From Abyssalbus ytuae (GTDB lineage Bacteria > Bacteroidota > Bacteroidia > Flavobacteriales > Flavobacteriaceae), in assembly GCF_022807975.1 (NCBI RefSeq), contig NZ_CP094358.1, forward strand, positions 1,860,001-1,924,000: a stretch of 64,000 nt of DNA. Reading direction: 5' to 3'. The notes under the pieces are model-generated. The model did no database searches. It worked only from the letters and a program-made list of their open reading frames with translations, and was not told the origin of the DNA. Each line of letters opens with the position of its first letter. Position 1 is the stretch's first letter. Positions 35,271 to 43,720 of this stretch are shown one piece after another. A program made the position numbers and the translations under genes.

Positions 35271-36137
35271 ATGGATACTAAAGAATTACTCAAGAAAGTA
35301 CGGAAAATTGAAATAAAGACACGCCGCTTAAGTGATCATATTTTTGGAGGTGAATATCATTCTACTTTTAAAGGAAGGGGTATGACATTTAGCGAAGTTC
35401 GTCAATATCAATTTGGAGATGATGTAAGATCAATTGACTGGAATGTAACCGCGCGGTACAATGAGCCTTTTGTAAAGGTTTTTGAAGAAGAAAGGGAGTT
35501 AACCATGATGCTGTTGGTAGATGTAAGTGGCTCTGAAATGTTTGGTACTGCAAATCAGTTTAAAAAAGAAATCATCACCGAAATATCTGCCACCCTTGCT
35601 TTTTCGGCAATGCAGAATAATGATAAAATCGGATTGATCCTTTTTACAGATGAAATAGAATTGTTTATTCCCCCAAAAAAAGGAAAATCTCATGTATTAA
35701 GAATTATAAGGGAACTAATTGAATTTCACCCGAAAAGTAAAAAAACCAATATCTCCCAGGCATTACGTTTTTTATCAGGTGTAATGAAAAAGAAAGCAAT
35801 AACTTTTGTGCTATCAGACTTTATTGCCGACGATTATGACCACACGCTGAAAATAGTAGGTAAAAAACACGATGTAACTGGAATAAGAGTGTATGACAAA
35901 AGGGAAGAAAAAATTCCTAATCTGGGAATGGTACAAATGGAAGATGCCGAAACAAGTGAATTAATGCTGGTAAATACCCAGTCAAGATCTGTGAGGACTA
36001 ACTATGCCAAGTATTACCTTGACAGGGTAAATTATTTTCAGAATTCATTTACCAAAAGTGGTTCCGGTTATTTAAGCAGCAGGGTTGATGAAAGTTATGT
36101 GAAAAAACTATTAGGATATTTTAAAAGAAGAGCATAA
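35271..36137 (+). CDS. DUF58 domain protein of the Bat operon
   Basis: A 288-residue protein with the DUF58 signature (RDIRSIDW-like: DDVRSIDWNVTARYNEPFVKVFEEE) and a vWA-like core (LLVDVSGS, with VSGS as a MIDAS-like motif, and LFTDEIELFIPP). MoxR-DUF58 pairs are a standard arrangement in which the ATPase is thought to act on vWA proteins. It follows moxR and is translationally close to the next gene (spacing of zero bases). It is probably cytoplasmic, as no TM helix is visible. Confidence 0.9.
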   Translation: MDTKELLKKVRKIEIKTRRLSDHIFGGEYHSTFKGRGMTFSEVRQYQFGDDVRSIDWNVTARYNEPFVKVFEEERELTMMLLVDVSGSEMFGTANQFKKEIITEISATLAFSAMQNNDKIGLILFTDEIELFIPPKKGKSHVLRIIRELIEFHPKSKKTNISQALRFLSGVMKKKAITFVLSDFIADDYDHTLKIVGKKHDVTGIRVYDKREEKIPNLGMVQMEDAETSELMLVNTQSRSVRTNYAKYYLDRVNYFQNSFTKSGSGYLSSRVDESYVKKLLGYFKRRA

Positions 36138-37808
36138 ATGAAACGCCAAATATTTAAAAAGATAAAATATAATAACACACCTTTTTATAAAGAAGTGTTT
36201 TTTGTGTTTATGTTTTTCTTATTTAATAATTTTCTTTTCTCACAAAAATCACCCACCATAATCACAGCGGTTGATTCAACCAAAATTAAAATAGGCGAAC
36301 AAATTAATTATAAAATTCTTGTTGAAGCCGATTCCACCGCACAGATTGTTTTCCCGGAAGGACAAACATTTTCCCCTCTCGAAATGGTTGAAGAGTATCC
36401 GGTTGATACATTAAAAAACCAGGATAAATTCAATCTTATTAAAAAATATGCCTTAACTCAATTCGATTCCGGACATTACACCATTCCAAAACAACGGGTT
36501 TTAGTAAACAACATACCACATTTTACCGATTCTTTATTAGTAGAAGTTGCATCTGTTCAGGTGGATACAACAAAACAAAAAATGTATGATATTAAGCCTC
36601 TGGTAGAGGTAGAAAAGCAAAGTACAGGTAAATGGGTTAAGTATGCACTATGGTCACTTTTGGCATTATTGCTTATCGGATTTATTCTTTACTGGTTTGT
36701 TTTCAGAAAAAAACCTTTAACAGAAGAAGAAAAAATAGCATTGCTGCCTCCATATGACAGGGCTTTGCTTGAGCTTAAAAATTTGGATGAATCAAAATAT
36801 CTTATTCAATCGGAATATAAAGAATATTACTCTGAACTTACCAATATTGTCCGCTCATATATAGAAGATGATGTTCATATCTCGGCCCTCGAAAGTACTA
36901 CCGATGAGCTTATCAACAAGTTGGAAATGCTTAAAGATGCCGGCAGTTTAAAGATTGACAATGAAACCATTAAACAATTTCAAAGAGTACTGAAAACAGC
37001 CGATTTGGTGAAGTTTGCTAAATCCAAACCAGATTCTACCATAATTGAAAGTGACCGAAAAGCAGTAGAGCAAATTGTAGTAAAAACCAAAGAGGCTATT
37101 CCGGAGCCCACCGAAGAAGAATTGTTAGCCAATGAACAATATCTCGCAGAACTGGAGCAAAAAAAACAAAGAAAAAAAATAATAATTGCCGCAATTGCAG
37201 GTGTTTTTCTTTTGCTTGCCACTACCGCCGGTTTTATAGGATATTATGGTTTTAAGCATGTTAAAGATACCGTAATCGGGCATCCTACCAAAGAATTACT
37301 GGAGGGGGAATGGATCTACAGCGAATATGGGTATCCCTCGATTTCAATAGAAACTCCTAAAGTCCTTAAGCGCATCCAAATACCTTATCCTGAAGAAGCA
37401 AAGCAAATGATACAAAGTAATCAGGCTTTTGCATATGGCAGTATGGTAGACAATTTTTACATTTTGGTTAGCTCCCTTACATTTAATAAAGGAGTAGAAA
37501 ACCCCGATTTGAAAAGCATTATAGAAAACACCATAGCCTCAATGGAAAAGGGAGGTGCAAAAAATGTTGTAGTTAAAGAAGAAAAGTTTACTACCTCTTC
37601 AGAAAAAGAAGGCTTAAAAGCCTATGGTTCGATGGATGTTGAAAACAAATTATTGAATAAAACCGTAAAAAGCGAATATGTTATTTTAAATTTTGCACAA
37701 AATGGGGGGTTTGAACAAGTAATTATTACCTATAAACAAGGTGACAGATATGCGGAAGATATAGTAAACAGAATTATAAACTCAATTGATTTTAAAACTC
37801 AAAGTTAA
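36138..37808 (+). CDS. Two-TM envelope protein inserted in the Bat operon
   Basis: A 556-residue protein. An N-terminal hydrophobic signal (about 22-36) is followed by a BatD-like beta-rich exported domain (about 40-150, with IKIGEQINYKILVEAD), a TM helix (about 168-192), a helical cytoplasmic region with PYDRALLELKNL (DUF4381-like), a second TM helix (about 347-372) and a C-terminal domain of about 180 residues ending in NRIINSIDF. The last domain has no relative I can name. The gene is flanked with zero spacing by the DUF58 gene and batA. In the Bacteroides bat cluster batA follows directly on a DUF58 gene, so this extra member is the less usual part. Confidence 0.75.
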   Translation: MKRQIFKKIKYNNTPFYKEVFFVFMFFLFNNFLFSQKSPTIITAVDSTKIKIGEQINYKILVEADSTAQIVFPEGQTFSPLEMVEEYPVDTLKNQDKFNLIKKYALTQFDSGHYTIPKQRVLVNNIPHFTDSLLVEVASVQVDTTKQKMYDIKPLVEVEKQSTGKWVKYALWSLLALLLIGFILYWFVFRKKPLTEEEKIALLPPYDRALLELKNLDESKYLIQSEYKEYYSELTNIVRSYIEDDVHISALESTTDELINKLEMLKDAGSLKIDNETIKQFQRVLKTADLVKFAKSKPDSTIIESDRKAVEQIVVKTKEAIPEPTEEELLANEQYLAELEQKKQRKKIIIAAIAGVFLLLATTAGFIGYYGFKHVKDTVIGHPTKELLEGEWIYSEYGYPSISIETPKVLKRIQIPYPEEAKQMIQSNQAFAYGSMVDNFYILVSSLTFNKGVENPDLKSIIENTIASMEKGGAKNVVVKEEKFTTSSEKEGLKAYGSMDVENKLLNKTVKSEYVILNFAQNGGFEQVIITYKQGDRYAEDIVNRIINSIDFKTQS

Positions 37809-38810
37809 ATGTTGGAGAACATAGAATTTGCAAACCCACAGTTTTTTTGGTTGCTTTTATTGCTTCCTCTGGCATTGGTATGGTATGTAATAAAGTACCA
37901 TAAAGATACCCCATCAGTAAAAATGTCCAGCCTGAAAGGCTTCAAAATAACTGCTTCTTTCCTAACAAAATTAAAACCCTTACTATATATTTTAAGATTA
38001 TTGGCTTTAGCAGCATTAATTACTGCTTTGGCCAGGCCTCAAACCAAAGACGTTTCTACAAAAACCAAAACTACTAAGGGTATTGATATTGTGATGGCCA
38101 TTGACGTATCCTCAAGTATGCTGGCCAAAGATCTCCAACCCAGCAGGCTGTCAGCTTTAAAAAAAGTAGCAGCAGAGTTTATAGCCGACAGGCCCAATGA
38201 CAGAATAGGACTCGTGGTATATGCAGGTGAAAGTTTTACCAAGACACCTATTACCAGCGATAAATCTATTGTTTTAAACGCCCTTTCCGAAATAAAAAAC
38301 GGTATAATTGAAGATGGAACTGCTATTGGAATGGGCCTGGCTACTGCCGTAAACAGGTTAAAAGACAGCAAGGCAAAAAGCAAGGTAATAATTTTATTAA
38401 CAGACGGGGTAAATACAGCAGGTGCCATAGAACCTCAAACAGCTGCCGGCTTAGCAGTAGAGTTTGGCATTAAAACCTACACTATAGGAATAGGAACCAA
38501 TGGCAATGCCCTTACTCCTATTGCCTATAATTTTGACGGGAGTTTCAGGTATGGTTACAGAAAGGTAGAAATAGATGAAAACTTGCTAAAAAGCATTGCC
38601 AAAGAAACAGGAGGAAAATATTTCAGGGCTACCAACAATAAAAAATTAGAACAGATTTATGATGAAATAAACAAACTTGAAAAAACTGAAATAGAAGAGT
38701 TCAAATATACAAGGTACGAGGAAAAATTCAGACCCGTTGCCTTATTGGCTTTCGGATTAATTTTACTTGAATTATTATTAAAATACACGGTTTTCAGAAG
38801 TTTTATATAG
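37809..38810 (+). CDS. batA: BatA, vWA domain membrane protein
   Basis: A 333-residue protein with N-terminal TM helices (about 8-27 and 53-75), a vWA domain with the MIDAS motif DVSSS at residues 99-103 and the later Thr/Asp contacts (GTAIGMG, LLTDGVN), and a C-terminal TM helix (about 312-330). It is an inner-membrane protein; vWA domains bind partners through the metal ion. Bat proteins were linked to aerotolerance and envelope stability in Bacteroides and other bacteria. It is followed after one base by batB. Confidence 0.9.
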   Translation: MLENIEFANPQFFWLLLLLPLALVWYVIKYHKDTPSVKMSSLKGFKITASFLTKLKPLLYILRLLALAALITALARPQTKDVSTKTKTTKGIDIVMAIDVSSSMLAKDLQPSRLSALKKVAAEFIADRPNDRIGLVVYAGESFTKTPITSDKSIVLNALSEIKNGIIEDGTAIGMGLATAVNRLKDSKAKSKVIILLTDGVNTAGAIEPQTAAGLAVEFGIKTYTIGIGTNGNALTPIAYNFDGSFRYGYRKVEIDENLLKSIAKETGGKYFRATNNKKLEQIYDEINKLEKTEIEEFKYTRYEEKFRPVALLAFGLILLELLLKYTVFRSFI

Positions 38811-38811
38811 A

Positions 38812-39855
38812 ATGTATCAACTAGAAGAAAAAATATATTTCTATTTATTGTTTAGTATACCAATAATCGTGGTACTATACCTGCTATTACAATTTTGGAA
38901 AAAAAGAACACAGAAAAATTTTGCCAGTCCACGTTTGCTAATGCGCTTAAGTCCGGACAGGTCCGTGCTTAAAAGTATACTAAAATTAATAACTGTATTA
39001 ATAGCCACATCCAGTTTAATAGTTGCTTTGGTCAATCCTAAAATTGGCACAAAACTGGAAACGGTAAAACGGGAAGGAGTCGATATAGTTTTTGCAATAG
39101 ATGTTTCCAAAAGTATGCTGGCCGAAGATATTGCCCCAAACCGTTTGGAAAAAGCAAAAAGACTGGTTTCTGAAATTATTAATAATTTAGCCAGTGACCG
39201 GATTGGAATTATAGCTTATGCGGGACAGGCGTATCCGCAATTGCCAATTACAACCGATTATGGTTCTGCCAAAATGTTCTTACAAAGCATGAACACCGAT
39301 ATGCTTTCCTCTCAGGGAACGGCAATCGATCAGGCTATTCATCTCGCCACCACCTATTACAATGATGAAGAACAAACTAACAGGGTGCTGTTTGTAATAT
39401 CCGATGGTGAAGACCATTCCGAAGGGGCCGTAAAAGCGGTAGAACAAGCCGCACAAGAAGGAATAAAAGTATTTACTGTAGGTGTAGGAACTCCCAAAGG
39501 AGGCCCCATACCCCTTAAAATAAGAGGGGTTGTTGAAGCTTATAAAAAAGACAAAAACGGGGATGTGGTAATTACCAAACTCAATGACGCTATATTAAAT
39601 ACCATAGCTGAAAAAGGGAATGGGTCCTATATTAATGGCAGTAATACAGAAGATGTTGTAGAGTTTATAAAAGAAACCTTAGCTCAAATGGATAAAAAAG
39701 AATTTGAAGCAAAACAATTTGCCGATTTTAAAGATCAGTTTCAATGGTTTATAGGTGGTGCCATTTTATTCTTATTTTTAGACATCTTTTTGTTAGAAAG
39801 AAAAACAGCCTGGTTAAAAAGGTTGAATTTATTTAATGAAAAAGAAAATGAATAA
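38812..39855 (+). CDS. batB: BatB, vWA domain membrane protein
   Basis: A 347-residue paralogue of BatA: TM helices near the N-terminus (about 8-27 and 60-78), a vWA domain with MIDAS DVSKS at residues 97-101, GTAIDQAIHL and SDGEDHSEGA, and a C-terminal TM helix (about 305-325). The tandem of two vWA proteins is the standard Bat arrangement. Its end overlaps the BatC start by 20 bases, so it is coupled to it. Confidence 0.9.
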   Translation: MYQLEEKIYFYLLFSIPIIVVLYLLLQFWKKRTQKNFASPRLLMRLSPDRSVLKSILKLITVLIATSSLIVALVNPKIGTKLETVKREGVDIVFAIDVSKSMLAEDIAPNRLEKAKRLVSEIINNLASDRIGIIAYAGQAYPQLPITTDYGSAKMFLQSMNTDMLSSQGTAIDQAIHLATTYYNDEEQTNRVLFVISDGEDHSEGAVKAVEQAAQEGIKVFTVGVGTPKGGPIPLKIRGVVEAYKKDKNGDVVITKLNDAILNTIAEKGNGSYINGSNTEDVVEFIKETLAQMDKKEFEAKQFADFKDQFQWFIGGAILFLFLDIFLLERKTAWLKRLNLFNEKENE

Positions 39856-40732
39856 AGTAACTTACATATTATTTTTATTTGGCTTTCTGTCACTTTCTGC
39901 TCAGGATAAACAGCAGGAAAAGGCTTTAATAGAATCAAATAATTTTACGTTTGAGGGTAATGAAGAAGTTACAGAAGATAACTTTACCGAAGCAGAAGCC
40001 AATTATAGAAAAGCCATATCAAAAAATAGTGAAAATACTATTGCCAAATATAATTTAGGAAATGTTTATTACCAAAAAAACAGTTTAGGAGAAGCCTTTT
40101 TACGTTATAAACAAGCAGGCGATGTAGCCTTAAATAAAAATGAAAAACATAAAGCTTACCACAATATGGGTAATGTTTTTATGAAAAATAAAGAATATGA
40201 TAAAGCTATCGAAGCCTATAAAGAAGCTCTAAGAAATAATCCTTCTGATGACGAAACACGATACAATTTGGCTTTAGCCAAAGGTTTGAAAGAAAAGCAA
40301 CAGCAGGAACAACAAAATGATCAGAATCAGGATCAGGATCAGAACAAAGACCAGGAAAATAAAGATCAGAAGGATCAGGATAAAAACCAGGATCAGGACA
40401 AAAAAGATGAGGGAGAAGATAAAAAGGATGACAAGGGTGAACAGAAAGACGAGAATAAAGAGGAAGGGGATAAAGACAACCAGGGAGAGCAGCCTCAGGA
40501 TGAAAATAACGAAGACAAAAGCAAACAGCCCCAGGACCAGCAATCCCAAAATAATCAGGGAGATAAAAAAGAAGAACAAAATTCCCAACAGCAACCCCAA
40601 CCTAATCAAATGTCACCTCAACAGGTTAAAAATATGCTAAAAGCAATTGAAGACCAGGAAAAGAAAGTTCAGGAAAAAGTAAATGCCCAAAAAATTAAAG
40701 GGGTTCCGGTTTCAACCGATAAAGATTGGTAA
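39836..40732 (+). CDS. batC: BatC, TPR protein with a Gln/Asp/Lys-rich tail
   Basis: A 298-residue protein with a signal peptide (VTYILFLFGFLSLSAQ) and three TPR-like helix pairs (about 45-145; NYRKAISKNSENTIAKYNLG, YDKAIEAYKEALRNNPSDDE). A repeat-rich tail follows (about 155-260), composed almost entirely of Q, D, K, E and N. The start overlaps batB by 20 bases; the ATG at 39848 is an alternative start. The stop overlaps the batD start by one base. It is presumably a periplasmic or membrane-associated partner in the Bat complex; the tail is likely disordered. Confidence 0.88.
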   Translation: MKKKMNKVTYILFLFGFLSLSAQDKQQEKALIESNNFTFEGNEEVTEDNFTEAEANYRKAISKNSENTIAKYNLGNVYYQKNSLGEAFLRYKQAGDVALNKNEKHKAYHNMGNVFMKNKEYDKAIEAYKEALRNNPSDDETRYNLALAKGLKEKQQQEQQNDQNQDQDQNKDQENKDQKDQDKNQDQDKKDEGEDKKDDKGEQKDENKEEGDKDNQGEQPQDENNEDKSKQPQDQQSQNNQGDKKEEQNSQQQPQPNQMSPQQVKNMLKAIEDQEKKVQEKVNAQKIKGVPVSTDKDW

Positions 40733-42528
40733 TGAAAATGAATATGGTTAAAAACTACATAATCGTAATACTTGTTTTAGTTGCAAACTTTTCTTTCGCA
40801 CAAGACGATAATGCCGTTAATTTTGAAGCAAAAGTGAGCAAAGAAACACTAGGTTTAAACGAGCGGTTAAGAATTGATTTTTCCATGAATAAGGATGGGG
40901 ATAATTTTACCCCGCCCGGTTTTGAAGGTTTCAGGGTATTAATGGGGCCTAATCAGTCTATAAGCAATTCATGGATTAACGGCAAGCGAACCTTTTCAAA
41001 AACTTATTCATACATACTTTCCCCTACAGCCAGGGGAAAATTTACCATTAAACAGGCAACAGTTGAAATTGACGGCGATATCTATAAAACCCTCCCCATA
41101 AATATAGAAGTAACCGCAGCCGTCGATAAGCCTAACGAAGAAAAAACCGCTGACGACATTGCAGATGACAATTTGCATTTAGTGGCTGAGGTTTCTAACC
41201 AAAATCCCTATCTTAATCAGGCAGTAAGTATTATTTACAAACTCTATGTAAGTCCGAACATTAGTGTTTCCGATTTTAAACCTCTTGATAATCCAAAGTA
41301 CAACGATTTCTGGTCCCAGGATATTGAAGTAAAAAGATGGAAAGTAGAAAACGGCACTTATAATGGTAAACCATACAGGTATGTAATTTTAAAAAAGGTG
41401 GTGGTATACCCTCAAAAAACCGGGAAACTCAGTATAGAACCCCTTTCACTGGATGTAACGGTTGATGTACCCACCAACCGGCGTGATATTTTTGGTGGCA
41501 GGTTGTACACCCAAACCCATAAAACAGTATCAGCCGGGTCCAGGGCAATAAATGTAAAAGCCCTTCCTGAAAAAGGTAAACCGGCAGACTTTACCGGAGC
41601 TGTAGGGCAATTTGATTTTAATGTTATAACCTCTAAAACAGATTTGAAAGCATCGGAGTCATTAACAGTAAAAGTAAATGTTGACGGAAAAGGAAACCTT
41701 AATCTCTTTGAACTTCCATCATTAAGCCTTCCCAGTTCACTGGAAGTTTACGAACCCGAATTTGATAAAAAAGTATCTACTTCCATATCGGGTATGCAAG
41801 GCACGGTTTCTAACAGCTATACCGTAGTACCTCAATACAAAGGCAAATATCCTATTCCCAGTGTTTCTTTCTCATATTTTGATCCTGTACAGAGGAAATA
41901 TAAAACCATTTCTTCCCAGGAAATACTTATCAACGTATTTGAAGGACCTGTTAATTCCGGTGAAAGTACTTCTTCATCTCCCGTAGCAACAAATTATAAA
42001 CAACCCGTAATGGCTACAGGAAATCAATTTCAGTTTATAAAATTAAATGCAAATTTAAAGCCCGTAAAAGAGAAAATATTTTTTAAATCTACTTTGTTTT
42101 ATAGTTTACTCTTTGGTCCGCTACTTTTAATTCCGCTATTTATTATCGTTGGTAAAAAGAAAAAAGCTATTCAAAGTGATGTTGAAGGAAACAGAATACG
42201 TAAAGCCAATAAACTTGCTAAAAAATATTTATCCGAAGCAAAAAGGGCTATAGGCAAAAAAGAAGCTTTCTACGAAGCAATGGAAAGAGCATTGCACAAC
42301 TACCTTAAAGCCAAATTAAAAATCGAAACCTCAGATTTAAGTAAAGATAAAATAAGCGAGTTGCTAACTTCCAGAAATGTTAATGATGAAACAGTAAACA
42401 ATTTTATTTCATTGTTGAACAGTTGTGAACTGGCCAGATACACCCCTACAACAGAAGTTACCATTCAGCAGGATTATGAAAAAGCAGCCAATGTTATTTC
42501 ACAAATTGATAAGCAAATAAAAATATAA
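40732..42528 (+). CDS. batD: BatD, exported beta-domain membrane protein
   Basis: About 598 residues from the ATG at 40732, whose A is the last base of the batC stop; the frame opens six bases earlier with TTG. A signal peptide ends in FSFAQ. The exported part has repeated beta domains (VSKETLGLNERLRIDFSM, VSNQNPYLNQAVSIIYKL and VNVDGKGNLNLFELPSL). A TM helix (about 437-458) and a cytoplasmic helical region (about 470-598, with YEAMERALHNYLKAKL) follow. This is the oxygen-tolerance (BatD) layout. Confidence 0.9.
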   Translation: MKMNMVKNYIIVILVLVANFSFAQDDNAVNFEAKVSKETLGLNERLRIDFSMNKDGDNFTPPGFEGFRVLMGPNQSISNSWINGKRTFSKTYSYILSPTARGKFTIKQATVEIDGDIYKTLPINIEVTAAVDKPNEEKTADDIADDNLHLVAEVSNQNPYLNQAVSIIYKLYVSPNISVSDFKPLDNPKYNDFWSQDIEVKRWKVENGTYNGKPYRYVILKKVVVYPQKTGKLSIEPLSLDVTVDVPTNRRDIFGGRLYTQTHKTVSAGSRAINVKALPEKGKPADFTGAVGQFDFNVITSKTDLKASESLTVKVNVDGKGNLNLFELPSLSLPSSLEVYEPEFDKKVSTSISGMQGTVSNSYTVVPQYKGKYPIPSVSFSYFDPVQRKYKTISSQEILINVFEGPVNSGESTSSSPVATNYKQPVMATGNQFQFIKLNANLKPVKEKIFFKSTLFYSLLFGPLLLIPLFIIVGKKKKAIQSDVEGNRIRKANKLAKKYLSEAKRAIGKKEAFYEAMERALHNYLKAKLKIETSDLSKDKISELLTSRNVNDETVNNFISLLNSCELARYTPTTEVTIQQDYEKAANVISQIDKQIKI

Positions 42529-42529
42529 A

Positions 42530-43294
42530 ATGAGAAGTATAATTGTTGCCATATCGTTCTTCTTATCATTCTTTACAGTATCATCTCAACAAACCGACAA
42601 TTTGTTTGAGAGTGCTAACCAGTTATATAACGATGGTAAATACCAGGAGGCCATAAACAATTATCTCAAAATAATTGAAAACGGTGAGCATTCGGCCTCG
42701 CTATATTTTAATCTAGGAAATGCTTATTATAAATTAAACCGGGTAGCCCCGAGTATATATTACTATGAAAAAGCCCTGCAATTATCACCAAACGACAGTG
42801 ACATAACAAACAATCTCCTGTATGCACAAAACATGACTGTAGATGCTATTGAAGTACTGCCGCAAACAGGGTTTTCTAAAATATTACAAGGTTTAATAGG
42901 AAAAGTATCATACAACACCTGGGCAATAACCTCAATTCTGTGTATGCTACTGTTTGTTATTACTTTTCTTGTTTATTATTTCTCTTCTTATCAAAACAAA
43001 AAGCGTTTATTCTTTATAATAAGTATTACTTCCCTGCTCTTTTCACTGCTTAGTCTGATTTTTGCATTTACCGGCTACAATTATGTAAACAGTAAAAAAC
43101 CTGCTATAGTTTTTGCTAAAGAAACAGGAGTAAATGCCGAGCCAAACCATAGAAGCAATGAAATCTTTGTTTTGCATGAAGGCACCAAAGTAAATGTGGA
43201 AGAGGAAATGGGAGAATGGAAAAAAATTAAATTAGCCGACGGAAAAACAGGTTGGCTGCCTTCTACCGAAATAAAAGAAATTAAAGATTTTTAA
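42530..43294 (+). CDS. batE: BatE, TPR and SH3 domain membrane protein
   Basis: A 254-residue protein with a signal peptide (IIVAISFFLSFFTVSSQ), a TPR region (about 22-90; LFESANQLYNDGKYQEAINN), two TM helices (about 130-150 and 160-180) and a C-terminal SH3-like domain (about 190-250; VNAEPNHRSNEIFVLHEGTKVNV and DGKTGWLP). It is the last gene of the Bat operon, one base after batD. It probably completes a membrane assembly of MoxR, DUF58 and Bat proteins. Confidence 0.88.
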   Translation: MRSIIVAISFFLSFFTVSSQQTDNLFESANQLYNDGKYQEAINNYLKIIENGEHSASLYFNLGNAYYKLNRVAPSIYYYEKALQLSPNDSDITNNLLYAQNMTVDAIEVLPQTGFSKILQGLIGKVSYNTWAITSILCMLLFVITFLVYYFSSYQNKKRLFFIISITSLLFSLLSLIFAFTGYNYVNSKKPAIVFAKETGVNAEPNHRSNEIFVLHEGTKVNVEEEMGEWKKIKLADGKTGWLPSTEIKEIKDF

Positions 43295-43326
43295 AATACT
43301 TTAACATAAATTAAGAGCTTTAATAT

Positions 43327-43334
43327 TATTTTTG
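43327..43334 (+). promoter_or_regulatory. Putative -7 box for the SulP/carbonic anhydrase cluster
   Basis: TATTTTTG matches TAnnTTTG and ends 19 bases before the ATG at 43354. It suggests a start of transcription separate from the Bat operon. Confidence 0.5.
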
Positions 43335-43353
43335 CATCTATTCGTTGAAAAAA

Positions 43354-43656
43354 ATGCTAAAATTTTTCATTCACATATTATTTTCTTTAGTATTGTCTTT
43401 TTCAATACTCGCTCCCTCCGTTGTAAATTTATTCAACGGAGAGGAAAAATATGTGTTTATTAATGATGCAAATGATGATGAAAACAAGACGGAATACAAA
43501 ACAAACCTGGAAGAAAAAGATTTGATTTCATATGATATTTTCAATTTTTTCATAAATTTTGAAAAAGAAAAAAATAAAGTATCCGGTTTGTATATTCCCA
43601 GTCATTCTGATCTGGAACTAAAAATAATCTTACCTCCCCCCGAACATAGTATTTAA
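43354..43656 (+). CDS. Small exported or membrane protein upstream of SulP
   Basis: About 100 residues from the ATG at 43354; the frame opens nine bases earlier with TTG. The N-terminal 25 residues are hydrophobic (FFIHILFSLVLSFSILAPSVV), and the rest is very rich in Asp, Glu, Lys and Asn, ending in the proline motif ILPPPEHSI. I do not recognise a family. A TAnnTTTG box lies immediately upstream and the SulP gene begins 64 bases after its stop, which suggests cotranscription and a possible accessory role in the transporter cluster. Confidence 0.6.
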   Translation: MLKFFIHILFSLVLSFSILAPSVVNLFNGEEKYVFINDANDDENKTEYKTNLEEKDLISYDIFNFFINFEKEKNKVSGLYIPSHSDLELKIILPPPEHSI

Positions 43657-43720
43657 GTTTTTGCTTAAAAAATTATTTGTTTAACTAATCCTGAGAAATT
43701 CAGGAAAAACTTACTTAACT

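Noticed and set aside
40274-40640. Long frames on both strands inside batC
   Set aside because: They are produced by the Gln/Asp/Lys-rich low-complexity tail; the proteins consist almost only of Ile, Leu, Phe and Val or of Arg, Ile and Lys.
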